Source: CSSed11-175R1 sp041685735 (GTDB lineage: Bacteria > Actinomycetota > Nitriliruptoria > Nitriliruptorales > Nitriliruptoraceae). From it: a stretch of 64,000 nt of DNA. The translations under genes and the position numbers were made by a program. The notes below the pieces were generated by a model that saw nothing but the letters and a program-made list of their open reading frames with translations, did no database searches and was not told the origin of the DNA. This document shows positions 53,832-62,405 of the stretch, one piece after another (positions within the stretch are counted from its first letter, which is position 1; each line of letters starts with the position of its first letter). The stretch spans positions 42,830 through 106,829 of the forward strand of contig JAWLFE010000005.1 in the NCBI GenBank assembly GCA_041685735.1. Reading direction: 5' to 3'.

Positions 53832-55202
53832 ATGCAGACACCGGTCGAGGAATCGGTCCAGCCGTCCGGCACGCTCGAGGCCCCGGCGACCAGCTGGTCT
53901 GCCCGCACGGCACCCGGGTCGCGAGCCGGTAGCGGGATGCGCCGGGGCACGGGCAGGGGTTCGTCTCACGGTCGGTTCGTTGCGCTCGTGGTCCTGCTGC
54001 TGCTCGGTGGTGGTCTCGCCGGCTACTTCGCCGGCTCGTCCGTCGTGCAGGTCCAGATCGATGGCGAGGTGGTCACCGCCCGGACCTTGGCCACCGACGT
54101 CGGGGGGCTGCTCGATCGCCTGGAGGTCGAGGTGGGCGCCGCTGATCGGGTCGAACCGCCGCTTCACACACCGATCGAGGACGGGTTGCGTGTCGTGGTC
54201 CATCGTGCGACGTCGGTGGAGGTCGTCGTCGATGCCGACCCGCCCCTGACGGTGGTCACGATCGTGGTGGACGGTGAGGTCGTCGAGATCGAGACCGACG
54301 CCGGCACCGTCGCCGGGGCACTGGAGGCAGCCGGGGTGCAGATCGGTGCCCACGACCTGGTGGACCCGCCCGGCGATCACCCACTCGACACGGCGACCGA
54401 GGTCACCGTCCGCCGCGTCGAGGTCATCGAGGAGGTCGTCGAGGTCGCCATCGAGCACGACGAGGTCCGACGGGACGGCACCGGCCTCGTGGAGGGCGAG
54501 ACCCGCGTGCAGACCCCCGGCAGCGACGGGCTCCGACGCGAGACCTACGAGGTCACCCGGGTCGATGGCGAAGCGACCGGACGTGTGCTCATCGCCGAGG
54601 CGGTCATCCGGGAACCGATCGATCGGGTCGTGCTCGTCGGGACCGCACCGGGACCGGTACGAGAGGCGCAACGCCTGCTCGCCGACCTCGGCTATCCGGT
54701 CGGCCCCGTGGACGGGATCGACGGAGCCCAGACCCGCCGCGGACTGTGCGCCTGGCGGCGCCTCGAAGGGCATGAGGTGAACCGGTCAGCGCTGCGATCC
54801 GGCGAACTGGAGGCGATCCGGGCGACCAGTGGGCTGCCCGCCGCGCCAGCCGGGCGCGGGGTCACCGTCGACCGGACCTGCCAGGTGCTCTCCCACCGTC
54901 AGGACGGCCAGTGGCAGCATGTGCACGAGGCCTCGACCGGCGCTGACGGACTACCCCGCGAAGGGTCCTACACCATCGGGCGGACCCGTGGCGGCTGGCA
55001 CACCTCCACGCTGTACCCGGCGGCGGCACCCAACATGTACAACACCCTGTACTTCCACGGTGCGATCGCCATCCACGGCTCCAACCATGTCCCCCCACAC
55101 CCCGCCAGCGCGGGCTGCGTCCGCGTGACCCCCCACGTCGCCGACCAACTCTTCGCTGACCTGCGCATCGGTGATCCCGTCCGCGTCATCGGTTCGTACT
55201 AG
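53832..55202 (+). CDS. L,D-transpeptidase with DUF348, G5 and peptidoglycan-binding domains
   Basis: This 456-residue protein starts at ATG 53832 with GAGGGGCG upstream. An uncleaved signal anchor lies at residues 49-72 (FVALVVLLLLGGGLAGYFAG). Two ubiquitin-like DUF348 repeats follow (about 75-135 and 137-190), then a G5 domain (EVAIEHDEVRRDGTGLVEGE; GRVLIAEAVIREPIDRVVLV), a PG_binding_1 motif (REAQRLLADLGYPVGPVDGI) and a YkuD domain with active site HGSNHVPPHPASAGCVRV. The DUF348-G5 part is typical of Rpf/YabE wall lytic proteins, but here it leads into a cross-linking enzyme. Confidence 0.9.
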   Translation: MQTPVEESVQPSGTLEAPATSWSARTAPGSRAGSGMRRGTGRGSSHGRFVALVVLLLLGGGLAGYFAGSSVVQVQIDGEVVTARTLATDVGGLLDRLEVEVGAADRVEPPLHTPIEDGLRVVVHRATSVEVVVDADPPLTVVTIVVDGEVVEIETDAGTVAGALEAAGVQIGAHDLVDPPGDHPLDTATEVTVRRVEVIEEVVEVAIEHDEVRRDGTGLVEGETRVQTPGSDGLRRETYEVTRVDGEATGRVLIAEAVIREPIDRVVLVGTAPGPVREAQRLLADLGYPVGPVDGIDGAQTRRGLCAWRRLEGHEVNRSALRSGELEAIRATSGLPAAPAGRGVTVDRTCQVLSHRQDGQWQHVHEASTGADGLPREGSYTIGRTRGGWHTSTLYPAAAPNMYNTLYFHGAIAIHGSNHVPPHPASAGCVRVTPHVADQLFADLRIGDPVRVIGSY

Positions 55203-55288
55203 CCGGATCTCGTGGCCATGGCCCCTACCCACCTGCCGCGGCCTTCGGGAAGATCGCGGATGAACCCGGGGCACGCCGAGGCACCACG

Positions 55289-55971
55289 ATGAACACCACA
55301 GCGATCACCGACCACCATGCCGTGTCGCCGGAGACCGATGAACGTCTCACCGGTCTGCTCGAACGCAGCGCTGAGCGCCGGCGGCAGCACCACCTCAACC
55401 TCGCCCTCGTCGGCGGAGACGGACGCCACCGGTCAGGCGCGGCCACGAGCGCCGACCCCGACGGCACGCCGCTACGCCCGGACACGCCGTTCTTCATCGC
55501 GAGCGTGACCAAACGCTTCATCATCACGCTGGTCCTGCAGGCGCACGAACGGGGAGAGCTCCACCTCGACGACCCGCTCACGACGCATCTTCCGACGTCG
55601 GTCACCGACGGGCTCCACGTGCTCGGCGAGCAGGAACACACGCCGCGCACCACGCTCCGGCACCTCGCCAGCCACACCTCGGGGCTGCCCGACTACTTCG
55701 ACAAGCCACGCGAGGGACGCAGCCTGTTCCAGGACCTCGGCGCCGGGATCGATCGTGCCTGGACCTTCGAGGATGTCGTGCGGATGGCCAAGGAGGACCA
55801 CCGGCCACACTTCGCGCCTCAGGACCTCGCGTACCCGACCGCAGCTACGCCCAACTGCTCAGCGATCGGATCATCGCTCCGCTTGGGCTGAGACACACCT
55901 GGCTGCCGGGCCAGACGGAACCGATCGCGCCGACGCCGGCGCCACCGGCAGCTGGCACTCGTGCGGTCTGA
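55289..55971 (+). pseudogene. Serine hydrolase (class C beta-lactamase fold), frameshifted and internally deleted
   Basis: From ATG 55289 the frame gives a normal beta-lactamase-like N-terminus: DTPFFIASVTKRFIITLVLQ with SxxK (SVTK), and LRHLASHTSGLPDYFDKPRE. After HFAPQDL at about 55829 it goes out of frame and stops at 55891. The other frame continues YAQLLSDRIIAPLGLRHTWL to TGA 55971. The YxN motif region is missing and the C-terminal half, including the KTG/HxG motif, is absent. It is inactive as written. Confidence 0.75.
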
Positions 55972-56115
55972 CGGCGAGGCCCACCCCACGTGCCGGTGGC
56001 CGCTGCCTTCAATCCCCGGACCCCGGGGACCTTCTCCTCTGCCTCTCACACGCCCTTGATGGCATGATCGGAGCAAGCTTCTCAGCATCAGGATCCTCAG
56101 CAGAGGAGTTCTGTC

Positions 56116-56526
56116 ATGTCTGCTCCCATGAACACGCCCCCACAGGTCCAGCAGCCCCGACGGCTGCTCCGCTCACGTGACGACCGTGTGCTCGGCGGTG
56201 TCGGTGGCGGCCTGGGCGCCTACCTGGGCATCGACCCCGTGATCGTCCGGCTGGTCTTCGTCGTCCTCGCCCTGGCAGGTGGCGGCGGGATCCTGGCCTA
56301 CATCATTGCGTGGATCGTGATCCCCGAGGCGCCCGAGGACGGCCTGCCGGCCCCCGAGCACAACGGGTCCAGCACCCCGATGGTGGCTGGGCTGGTGCTG
56401 GTCGCGCTCGGCGGACTGCTGCTGGCTGACCAGCTGCTGCCCGCCTTCTCCTGGCGCTACGTCGGCCCCATCCTGCTGATCCTGTTCGGAGGGCTGCTCC
56501 TGGCCCGGAAAGCGACCGAGCGATGA
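56116..56526 (+). CDS. PspC-domain membrane protein
   Basis: This 136-residue protein has the PspC signature RRLLRSRDDRVLGGVGGGLG followed by AYLGIDPVIVRLVFVVLALA and AYIIAWIVIPEAPED. Two further helices form a DUF5668-like tail (MVAGLVLVALGGLLLADQLL). PspC proteins sense or respond to membrane stress. An AGGAG lies upstream of the start (GCAGAGGAG at 56099-56107). It overlaps the next gene by ATGA, starting a three-gene operon. Confidence 0.88.
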   Translation: MSAPMNTPPQVQQPRRLLRSRDDRVLGGVGGGLGAYLGIDPVIVRLVFVVLALAGGGGILAYIIAWIVIPEAPEDGLPAPEHNGSSTPMVAGLVLVALGGLLLADQLLPAFSWRYVGPILLILFGGLLLARKATER

Positions 56527-57218
56527 GCGCCCCGACGCACCCACCGCGCGCGCAGCCGCCCGTAGGTGCCACCCCGCCACCGCCTCCTCCCGAGGACCGT
56601 GAGCCGGTGGAGCGCGCCGGTGGGCAACCGGGTCCGACGGCGCGTCCGATCGGGTGGGCCCTGGCGCTGATCGGCGCCGGGATCCTCTGGCTGCTCGCCC
56701 TCGCCGGCGTGCAGATCAACTGGCAGCTGGTCCTACCGATCGCCGTGATCGGCATCGGCATCGTGCTGCTGACCGGAGGCCGCCACGTCGCCCACGGCGG
56801 GCTCATCGGATTGGGGATCGTGCTGACGGTGATCGCGCTGGGCCTCTCGGTGACCCCGATGCAGCTCAGCATCAGCGCCGGGGACCGCACCCACACGGTC
56901 ACCGAGATCGCCGACCTCGAGCCCTCCTACAGCCTGGGAGCCGGCACGCTGACCCTCGACCTGCGTGAGCTGGAGCTCCCCTCTCGCACGACCGAGCTGG
57001 ACGCGTCGGTCTCCTTCGGCGAGCTGGTCGTCCGTGTCCCCGATGACGTGACCGTGACCGGGACCGGCCGGACGATAGCTGGCGAGGTCGTCAGCTTCGG
57101 GCGGACCACCGCCGGCCTCGCTCCGCGCCGTGCGCTGACCGAGCCGGGCATCGAGGACGGACGGATCCTCGACCTGCAGTTGCGCACCGGTTTCGGTCGG
57201 ATCGAGGTGACGCGATGA
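56523..57218 (+). CDS. LiaF-like membrane protein with C-terminal beta domain
   Basis: This 231-residue protein has a Pro-rich cytoplasmic N-terminus and hydrophobic helices from about residue 45 (IGWALALIGAGILWLLALAG; LVLPIAVIGIGIVLLTGGRH; GLIGLGIVLTVIALGLSVTP). The C-terminal part SYSLGAGTLTLDLRELELPS ... ASVSFGELVVRVPDDVTVTG is the LiaF/DUF2154-type beta repeat. It overlaps both neighbours by four bases. With the PspC and third genes it probably monitors envelope integrity. Confidence 0.82.
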   Translation: MSAPTHPPRAQPPVGATPPPPPPEDREPVERAGGQPGPTARPIGWALALIGAGILWLLALAGVQINWQLVLPIAVIGIGIVLLTGGRHVAHGGLIGLGIVLTVIALGLSVTPMQLSISAGDRTHTVTEIADLEPSYSLGAGTLTLDLRELELPSRTTELDASVSFGELVVRVPDDVTVTGTGRTIAGEVVSFGRTTAGLAPRRALTEPGIEDGRILDLQLRTGFGRIEVTR

Positions 57219-57898
57219 CCCGCTCCCAGCTCGTGTTCGGCGTCGCGTTGATCGCCGTCGGCGTGCTCCTGCTGTTCGATCACGCCGGTGCGGTCGACGC
57301 GTGGGCGTGGTTCGAGGTCGGCTGGCCCGCGTTGCTGCTCCTCGCCGGCGCCGCCCAGCTCCTCACCCGGCCGCGCAACGTGCTCGGCGGCACGGTCCTG
57401 GCCGGCCTCGGCATCGCCCTGTTCACCTGGACGCTCGGGTACGTCACCAGCCTCACGGTGCTGTGGCCCCTGTCGCTGATCGCCCTGGGTATCTGGCTCA
57501 TGGCGGCACGGTGGCCGGTCGCTGCCCGCATCGAGGGGCTCGAGGCCAGCGACACCGACATCGTCGCGGTCTTCGACAACCGCGTCGTGCAGCGCACCGG
57601 GCCCTTCGTCGGCGGTAGCACGACCGCGGTCTTCGGCGACGTGCACCTCGACCTGCGCCACGCGTCGCTCGATCCGGCGGGGGCCACCCTGCAGGTCACG
57701 ACCGTGTTCGGCGACCTCGACCTCGAGGTACCCGAAGGCTGGCGGGTCACCGTGTCAGGACCCGAACTGCTCGGCGACGTGAACCTGCGAGCCGCCCACG
57801 ACCCACCCGACGACGCACCCGCGCTCCAACTCCGCGTCGTCACGATCTTCGGTGACGTCGACATCCACCCGGTGCCGGTACCCAGCCGGACCGGGTGA
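57215..57898 (+). CDS. LiaF-like membrane protein
   Basis: This 227-residue protein has four short helices (LVFGVALIAVGVLLLFDHAG; VGWPALLLLAGAAQLLTRPR; GTVLAGLGIALFTWTLGYVT; VLWPLSLIALGIWLMAARWP), then a LiaF C-terminal beta domain with three repeats of the VFGDV/L-D pattern: AVFGDVHLDL, TVFGDLDLEV, TIFGDVDIHP. In Firmicutes LiaF inhibits the LiaSR cell-envelope stress system; no LiaSR pair is adjacent. It is coupled to the upstream LiaF-like gene. Confidence 0.82.
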   Translation: MTRSQLVFGVALIAVGVLLLFDHAGAVDAWAWFEVGWPALLLLAGAAQLLTRPRNVLGGTVLAGLGIALFTWTLGYVTSLTVLWPLSLIALGIWLMAARWPVAARIEGLEASDTDIVAVFDNRVVQRTGPFVGGSTTAVFGDVHLDLRHASLDPAGATLQVTTVFGDLDLEVPEGWRVTVSGPELLGDVNLRAAHDPPDDAPALQLRVVTIFGDVDIHPVPVPSRTG

Positions 57899-57946
57899 GG
57901 GTGCCGTTGGCAGCAGTCAGGCTCGCTCGATGACCGGAGGCACCTC

Positions 57947-59035
57947 ATGGCCGACACGGCTGCTCACGTGACACCCGCGGACAATGACGTGTGCCCGTTG
58001 TCGCTGCAGGTCGACGAGGTCGCGTCCATGCTGAACTTCGAGCTTGCCGACCATCCGGTGTACGACGGCGGTGAAGTCCAGTGGTTCGACGACGAGACCC
58101 ACGGCACCGGGATGCTCGTGTTCCTGTCGCGGCACGACAGTGGCCGGATCGACTACTACCTGCAGCCTGGTCTGCGTGTGGAGCGGGCGAGCTACGAGAT
58201 CGGGGCCGGGATCGGCAGCTGGGCGGAGATCGACTTCGACAGGGCACGACTGATCGTCACCGGCACGGGTGTGGACGCCGAGGTGCGGTTCACCGACATC
58301 GACGGGCGCCCGGTCGAGGTTCGCGTGGATGACCGGGACCGGCGGCCACGTCGACCCGCCGGTCTACTGGCGCCGGTCAGCGCCGGCATCCTCCGCCCGG
58401 TCAGCCTGCTGCTGGTGTGGATGCCTCGCTTCGACCTCGTCCGAGTCACCGGCACACCACCGGTTGTCCGCATCGGCGGGGTGGACGTCTCGACAGGGAG
58501 GCTGCCCGGCGCACGTCTGCACCGCCGGCACCTGATCAAGTACGCGGCGCCGGTGGTGACCGTCGAGCTCAACCGCGGACACGATGGCACGTGGCCCCCC
58601 AACGACGCCGGCCACCAGCTGGTGGGCGATCGGGCGGGGGTGCGGGAGGTCGTCGCCGAGCATGCTGAGCACCGGGTGCGGCTGCTGCTGGACCCCGCGA
58701 TGCCCGGCCTGACGGGGCTGGCCGATGCCTCGGGCGCGTCCGGGCGCTGGCACATCGAGGTCGACGAGGTCCGCCTGACGGGTGGGGCATGGTCGATGAC
58801 ACGCACCGGGGGTGAGGTCACGGTCGAGATGGACGTCGACGAGCGTTGGCGGCCGGGCCGTCTCCCCTGGCTGATGCGACTGGTCACCACGGTCGTGCCG
58901 GTGTTCCGCCGCTGGCCCACCACCTACCGCTGGTCTGCCACCGCCCAGCTGGGCCAGCCACCCGTCCTGACCGGCCGCTGGGAGCGGACGGGCACCGAGC
59001 GCGGGCACGGCTACCGCCGCGCCACCCGTTCCTGA
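57947..59035 (+). CDS. Protein of unknown function, 362 residues
   Basis: ATG 57947 is preceded by GGAGG. The protein is soluble-looking and beta-rich, with segments VQWFDDETHGTGMLVFLSRH, GRIDYYLQPGLRVERASYEI and GSWAEIDFDRARLIVTGTGV. Its C-terminal third (ELNRGHDGTWPPNDAGHQLV; GRWERTGTERGHGYRRATRS) is basic. No domain was recognised. It lies 48 bp after the LiaF-like operon in the same direction and may be cotranscribed. Confidence 0.7.
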   Translation: MADTAAHVTPADNDVCPLSLQVDEVASMLNFELADHPVYDGGEVQWFDDETHGTGMLVFLSRHDSGRIDYYLQPGLRVERASYEIGAGIGSWAEIDFDRARLIVTGTGVDAEVRFTDIDGRPVEVRVDDRDRRPRRPAGLLAPVSAGILRPVSLLLVWMPRFDLVRVTGTPPVVRIGGVDVSTGRLPGARLHRRHLIKYAAPVVTVELNRGHDGTWPPNDAGHQLVGDRAGVREVVAEHAEHRVRLLLDPAMPGLTGLADASGASGRWHIEVDEVRLTGGAWSMTRTGGEVTVEMDVDERWRPGRLPWLMRLVTTVVPVFRRWPTTYRWSATAQLGQPPVLTGRWERTGTERGHGYRRATRS

Positions 59036-59246
59036 CAGGACCTCCCGACCCGATCAGGCACGGTGATCGTTGCGGTTGCCAGGGCGGTGGGTCCTGAGCT
59101 CGGGGGCGCACAGGGCACGCGCGATCCGTCCGGACCTCGGTATGAGACCTTGGCCCCTACCCGGGGCGTCGCGGGCAGAGGATGCTGGGATGTCCTGGTG
59201 TCGCGCGTGCTGCTGTCGCGCCGCAGCTCTGCCTGGGGGGTGCGTC

Positions 59247-60167
59247 GTGGATGTGATCGAGGTCCGAGACCTGACCAAGCGCTACGGCGACAACGCTGCC
59301 GTGCGGGGGCTGAGCTTCTCGGTCGAGGAGGGGGAGGTGTTCGCTGTGATCGGCCCCAACGGGGCCGGCAAGACCACGACGGTCGAGATCCTGGAGGGCC
59401 ATCGGCAGCGTACGAGCGGCCGGGTCGAGGTGCTCGGGTTCGACCCGGCGACCGGTGGTCGTGCCTTCCGCCAGCGGATCGGGATCGTGCTCCAGGAGGC
59501 GGGGATGGATGAGCGGTTCAGCGCCCGCGAACTCGTGTCGCTCTACGCTGGGTTCTACCCGAAGCCCCGCGACGTCGATGAGGTGCTCGATCTCGTCGGG
59601 TTGACCGACAAGGCCGATGAGCGGTCCAAGACGCTCTCGGGTGGACAACGACGACGGTTGGATCTCGCGCTCGGGCTGATCGGCGATCCGGACCTGCTGT
59701 TCCTCGACGAGCCGACCACCGGGTTCGATCCCTCCGCACGCCGCCAGGCATGGGACGTGGTGGCTGGTCTCTGCCAGATCGGCAAGACGGTCGTGCTGAC
59801 CACCCACTACATGGAGGAGGCCTACCGGCTGGCCGATCGGGTCGCGGTGGTCGTGGGCGGACGGATGGTGGCGCTGGGGACCCCCGACGAGTTGGTCGAT
59901 CAGGTTGCGGGCGATCGGGCGGTGATCAGCTTCCGGGTCCCGGCAGACGTTGCGGCAGGGCGTCTCCCCCGGATGACGGGCGAGGTGTCCGTCGATGAAG
60001 ATGAGGTCGAGATCCACACGCCCGTGCCCACCAGGGATCTCGCGGCCCTGACCCAGTGGGGCGTGGAACACGACGTGGAGTTCGAGGCACTGCGGCTGGT
60101 GCGACGCAGCTTCGAGGAGGTCTACCTCGACCTGGTCGGCGCGCCGGGAGGGTCCGGCGATGGGTGA
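59247..60167 (+). CDS. ABC exporter ATPase (drug-resistance type)
   Basis: This protein has 306 residues from GTG 59247, six bases after GGGGGG. Walker A is GPNGAGKTTTVEILEG, signature LSGGQRRRLDLALGL, Walker B LLFLDEPTTGFDP and H-loop LTTHYMEEAYRLA. This is the DrrA/CcmA-like family of antibiotic or lipid exporters. The C-terminal domain (RSFEEVYLDLVGAP) is typical. It overlaps the permease by eight bases (60160-60167). Confidence 0.92.
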   Translation: MDVIEVRDLTKRYGDNAAVRGLSFSVEEGEVFAVIGPNGAGKTTTVEILEGHRQRTSGRVEVLGFDPATGGRAFRQRIGIVLQEAGMDERFSARELVSLYAGFYPKPRDVDEVLDLVGLTDKADERSKTLSGGQRRRLDLALGLIGDPDLLFLDEPTTGFDPSARRQAWDVVAGLCQIGKTVVLTTHYMEEAYRLADRVAVVVGGRMVALGTPDELVDQVAGDRAVISFRVPADVAAGRLPRMTGEVSVDEDEVEIHTPVPTRDLAALTQWGVEHDVEFEALRLVRRSFEEVYLDLVGAPGGSGDG

Positions 60168-61806
60168 GGTCATCAGCGCTGCTCGGCCCGACACCGCGAC
60201 CTCCGGAGGTGTCGAGCCCACGATCCGACCTCCGGTACGCCGTTGGTCGGCCTTGCGGCTGGTGTGGGGTCAACTGGTCCATGCGAGCCGCGACACGTGG
60301 CGAACCCCGGTGTCGATGCTGATCTCCCTGGCGTTCCCGCTGCTGTTCCTGGCCATCAGCGGGCTGGCAGCCGGCACCATGCCCAGAGGCACCGGCGATG
60401 CGACCATCCAACGGCTGGTCCCTGGCGCGGTGGTGTTCGCGATCTCGATGTCGGCCTTCGTGCTGCTGGCCTACTCGGTCGCGTTGGCTGGTGAGAAGGG
60501 CGTGCTCAAGCGCCTGCGAGGCACACCACTGCCTCCGCTCGCCTACCTGGCTGGACGGGCCGGTGCCGCAGCCTGGGTCGCGGTCCTCGGCACGGCTCTG
60601 ATGGTGGCCGTCGGCATGCTGGCCTACGGGCTCCAGGTGACTGCGAGGATGCTGCCTGCCGCGGTCCTGGGGCTGCTCGTCACGATCGCCGTGTTCGCGA
60701 CGCTGGGGGTCGCGCTCGCCATGCTGGTGCCCAGCGCCCAGGCCGTGATGGGTGTCGCGATGGGCTCGGTCGTGCTGCTCGGGTTCGTCTCGGACATGTA
60801 CGGCTTCAGCGGCGACATGCCGGCCTGGCTCGCCACGATCGGATGGGCACTTCCGCTGCGGCACGCGGTCGAGGTCCTGGCGCTCCCGCTGCAGGACGGG
60901 GTCACCGGAAGCGGGATCGCGACCACCAGCCTGCTCGCGCTGGCGGCCTGGGGTGTGGTCGGCGGGCTGACCGCGACCTGGTCGTTCAGACGGGAGGTAC
61001 GGGCGACCAGCAACCGCAGGTCCCGACCGTCCGGTGCCCGCGGCGGGAGCTTCGCATCCCGGTCCGACAGCCCTCTCGGGCTGGTGTGGGGGCAGATCCG
61101 CTACGCCAACCGCAGCATCTGGCGGGAACCGGTGTTCGCCGGGTTCGCTCTGGTCATGCCGAGCCTGTTCGTGGTGCTCCTCCCCCAGGTCGTCGGCGAT
61201 CCGGTCATCGAGGGGGTGGCATTCTCGGCATCGATGGTCACCGGCATGACGGTGTTCGGTGCCGCCCTGACCGCCTACGTGGCGCTGCCCGAACTGGTCG
61301 CAACCGCACGGGACCGTGGCCTGCTCAAACGGTTGCGTGGCACACCGCTGCCGGCCTGGGCCTACCTCGCGGGCCGCATCCTGTCGGTGTTCTGGATCAC
61401 CACGATCACGGTCACGATCGTGCTGGTCGCGGGATGGCTGCTCTACGACACCACGCCGGACATGGCCGGCTGGCCGCCACTGATCCTGGTGCTGACGGCA
61501 GGGGTCGCCTGCTTCGCCGCGCTCGGCATGGCCGTCGCCGCACTGGTCCCCAACGCCGACACGGTCCCGGCCGTCACCCTGGCCACCTTCCTCCCGCTGG
61601 TGTTCCTCTCGGGCATCTTCCCGCTGGGCGACGCCCTGCCCGACCTCATCCCCACCATCACGGCATGGCTACCCGTTGCCCCCATGGTCGACGCTGTCCG
61701 AGGGGCGTTCATCAACGGTGACCTGTTGGTCCGCGAACTTGCCATCGTCATCGCCTGGACCATGGGCGGCGCCATCATCGCCCTCACCCGCTTCCGCTGG
61801 CAGTAA
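60160..61806 (+). CDS. ABC-2 permease, tandem-duplicated (two permeases fused)
   Basis: This 548-residue protein comprises two homologous six-helix ABC2_membrane halves. Shared blocks are LRLVWGQLVHASRDTWRTPV / LGLVWGQIRYANRSIWREPV and GVLKRLRGTPLPPLAYLAGR / GLLKRLRGTPLPAWAYLAGR. Each half ends in a predicted extracytoplasmic re-entrant segment (DMYGFSGDMP; SGIFPLGDALPDLIP). Usual permeases of this family have one such unit of about 250-280 residues and dimerise, so this chain alone could form the full channel with two copies of the ATPase. Confidence 0.88.
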   Translation: MGEVISAARPDTATSGGVEPTIRPPVRRWSALRLVWGQLVHASRDTWRTPVSMLISLAFPLLFLAISGLAAGTMPRGTGDATIQRLVPGAVVFAISMSAFVLLAYSVALAGEKGVLKRLRGTPLPPLAYLAGRAGAAAWVAVLGTALMVAVGMLAYGLQVTARMLPAAVLGLLVTIAVFATLGVALAMLVPSAQAVMGVAMGSVVLLGFVSDMYGFSGDMPAWLATIGWALPLRHAVEVLALPLQDGVTGSGIATTSLLALAAWGVVGGLTATWSFRREVRATSNRRSRPSGARGGSFASRSDSPLGLVWGQIRYANRSIWREPVFAGFALVMPSLFVVLLPQVVGDPVIEGVAFSASMVTGMTVFGAALTAYVALPELVATARDRGLLKRLRGTPLPAWAYLAGRILSVFWITTITVTIVLVAGWLLYDTTPDMAGWPPLILVLTAGVACFAALGMAVAALVPNADTVPAVTLATFLPLVFLSGIFPLGDALPDLIPTITAWLPVAPMVDAVRGAFINGDLLVRELAIVIAWTMGGAIIALTRFRWQ

Positions 61807-61871
61807 CGGCCGCGACCGGGGCCGGACGCGAGCAGGCTCGAACGAGGCGGCCCACTGAGCCAGATCGGTCT

Positions 61872-61887
61872 GGGGCCGGTCGGCCCC
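61872..61887 (+). terminator. Short GC hairpin after the exporter operon
   Basis: GGGGCC (61872-61877), a four-base loop GGTC, and GGCCCC (61882-61887) lie 65 bases after the permease stop. There is no U-tract; it could be an intrinsic-like terminator. Confidence 0.35.
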
Positions 61888-62345
61888 GATGACCCGGTGG
61901 CCGATCCCACGGAGCGTGATACTCACGTCACAGGGCCATGGCACAAGGCGGCACCCATGACCTGCAAGATGACCCCGAAGGGCCTGTTCGTGGGTATCGG
62001 GGCAGTAGGAGCGGGTGCAGTGGCAGCGGGGCAGGGTCTGTGCCTGCGGCCTTCGCGTTATGAGCCGCAGTCAGTGCATTTCAGCCCATTTCGCGCGGTG
62101 CCTCCCGGTCCCAGACACCCCCTCTGACCAGGCATTATGCGGAATCTCCGTCTCAGCCGTTCCGGGCCATTCCTGTCGCTCTCGGAAGTATGGCACCCAT
62201 ACGGCACCCATAGACCGGCTCTCGACACTGCCTCGGCGAGGTCTCGATGCTTGCGATCGGCCGCCTGCCGGCACCTGCATCGACATCGATGTGGAGCCCC
62301 GGGGGGCGAGCCTGCGAACCCTCCGGCACCACGATGGGCTTGCGC
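61888..62345. other. Non-coding region with mobile-element relics
   Basis: This 460-bp region shows no supported gene. It contains a degenerate tRNA-like 3' half at 62021-62073 on the minus strand and an integrase-tail-like piece near 62185-62211. Both suggest an old integration site. Confidence 0.55.
62021..62073 (-). other. Degenerate initiator-tRNA-like 3' half (possible attachment-site relic)
   Basis: On the minus strand GCGGCTCATAACGCGAAGGC is followed by CGCAGGCACAGACCCTGCCCCGCTGC. It mirrors the 3' half of actinobacterial tRNA-fMet: anticodon loop CTCATAA, variable AGGTC, T-stem CGCAG/CTGC and acceptor CCCCGC. T-loop bases and the anticodon stem carry mismatches, and no 5' half or CCA lies nearby, so it is not a working tRNA. 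tRNA 3' ends are common integrase attachment sites. Confidence 0.5.
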
Positions 62346-62405
62346 ATACCTCACTGTTACCGGATACTTCACACATGACTGAGGTATATGTCTGAGCTGA
62401 GGTAT
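62346..62405 (+). promoter_or_regulatory. TGAGGTAT repeats around the AbiEi start (probable operator)
   Basis: ATACCTCA (62346-62353) is inverted relative to two direct copies of TGAGGTAT at 62380-62387 and 62398-62405. The GAGG within each direct copy is also a fitting ribosome site for ATG 62388 and ATG 62409. AbiEi antitoxins repress their own operon by binding repeats, so these are likely its sites. Confidence 0.6.
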
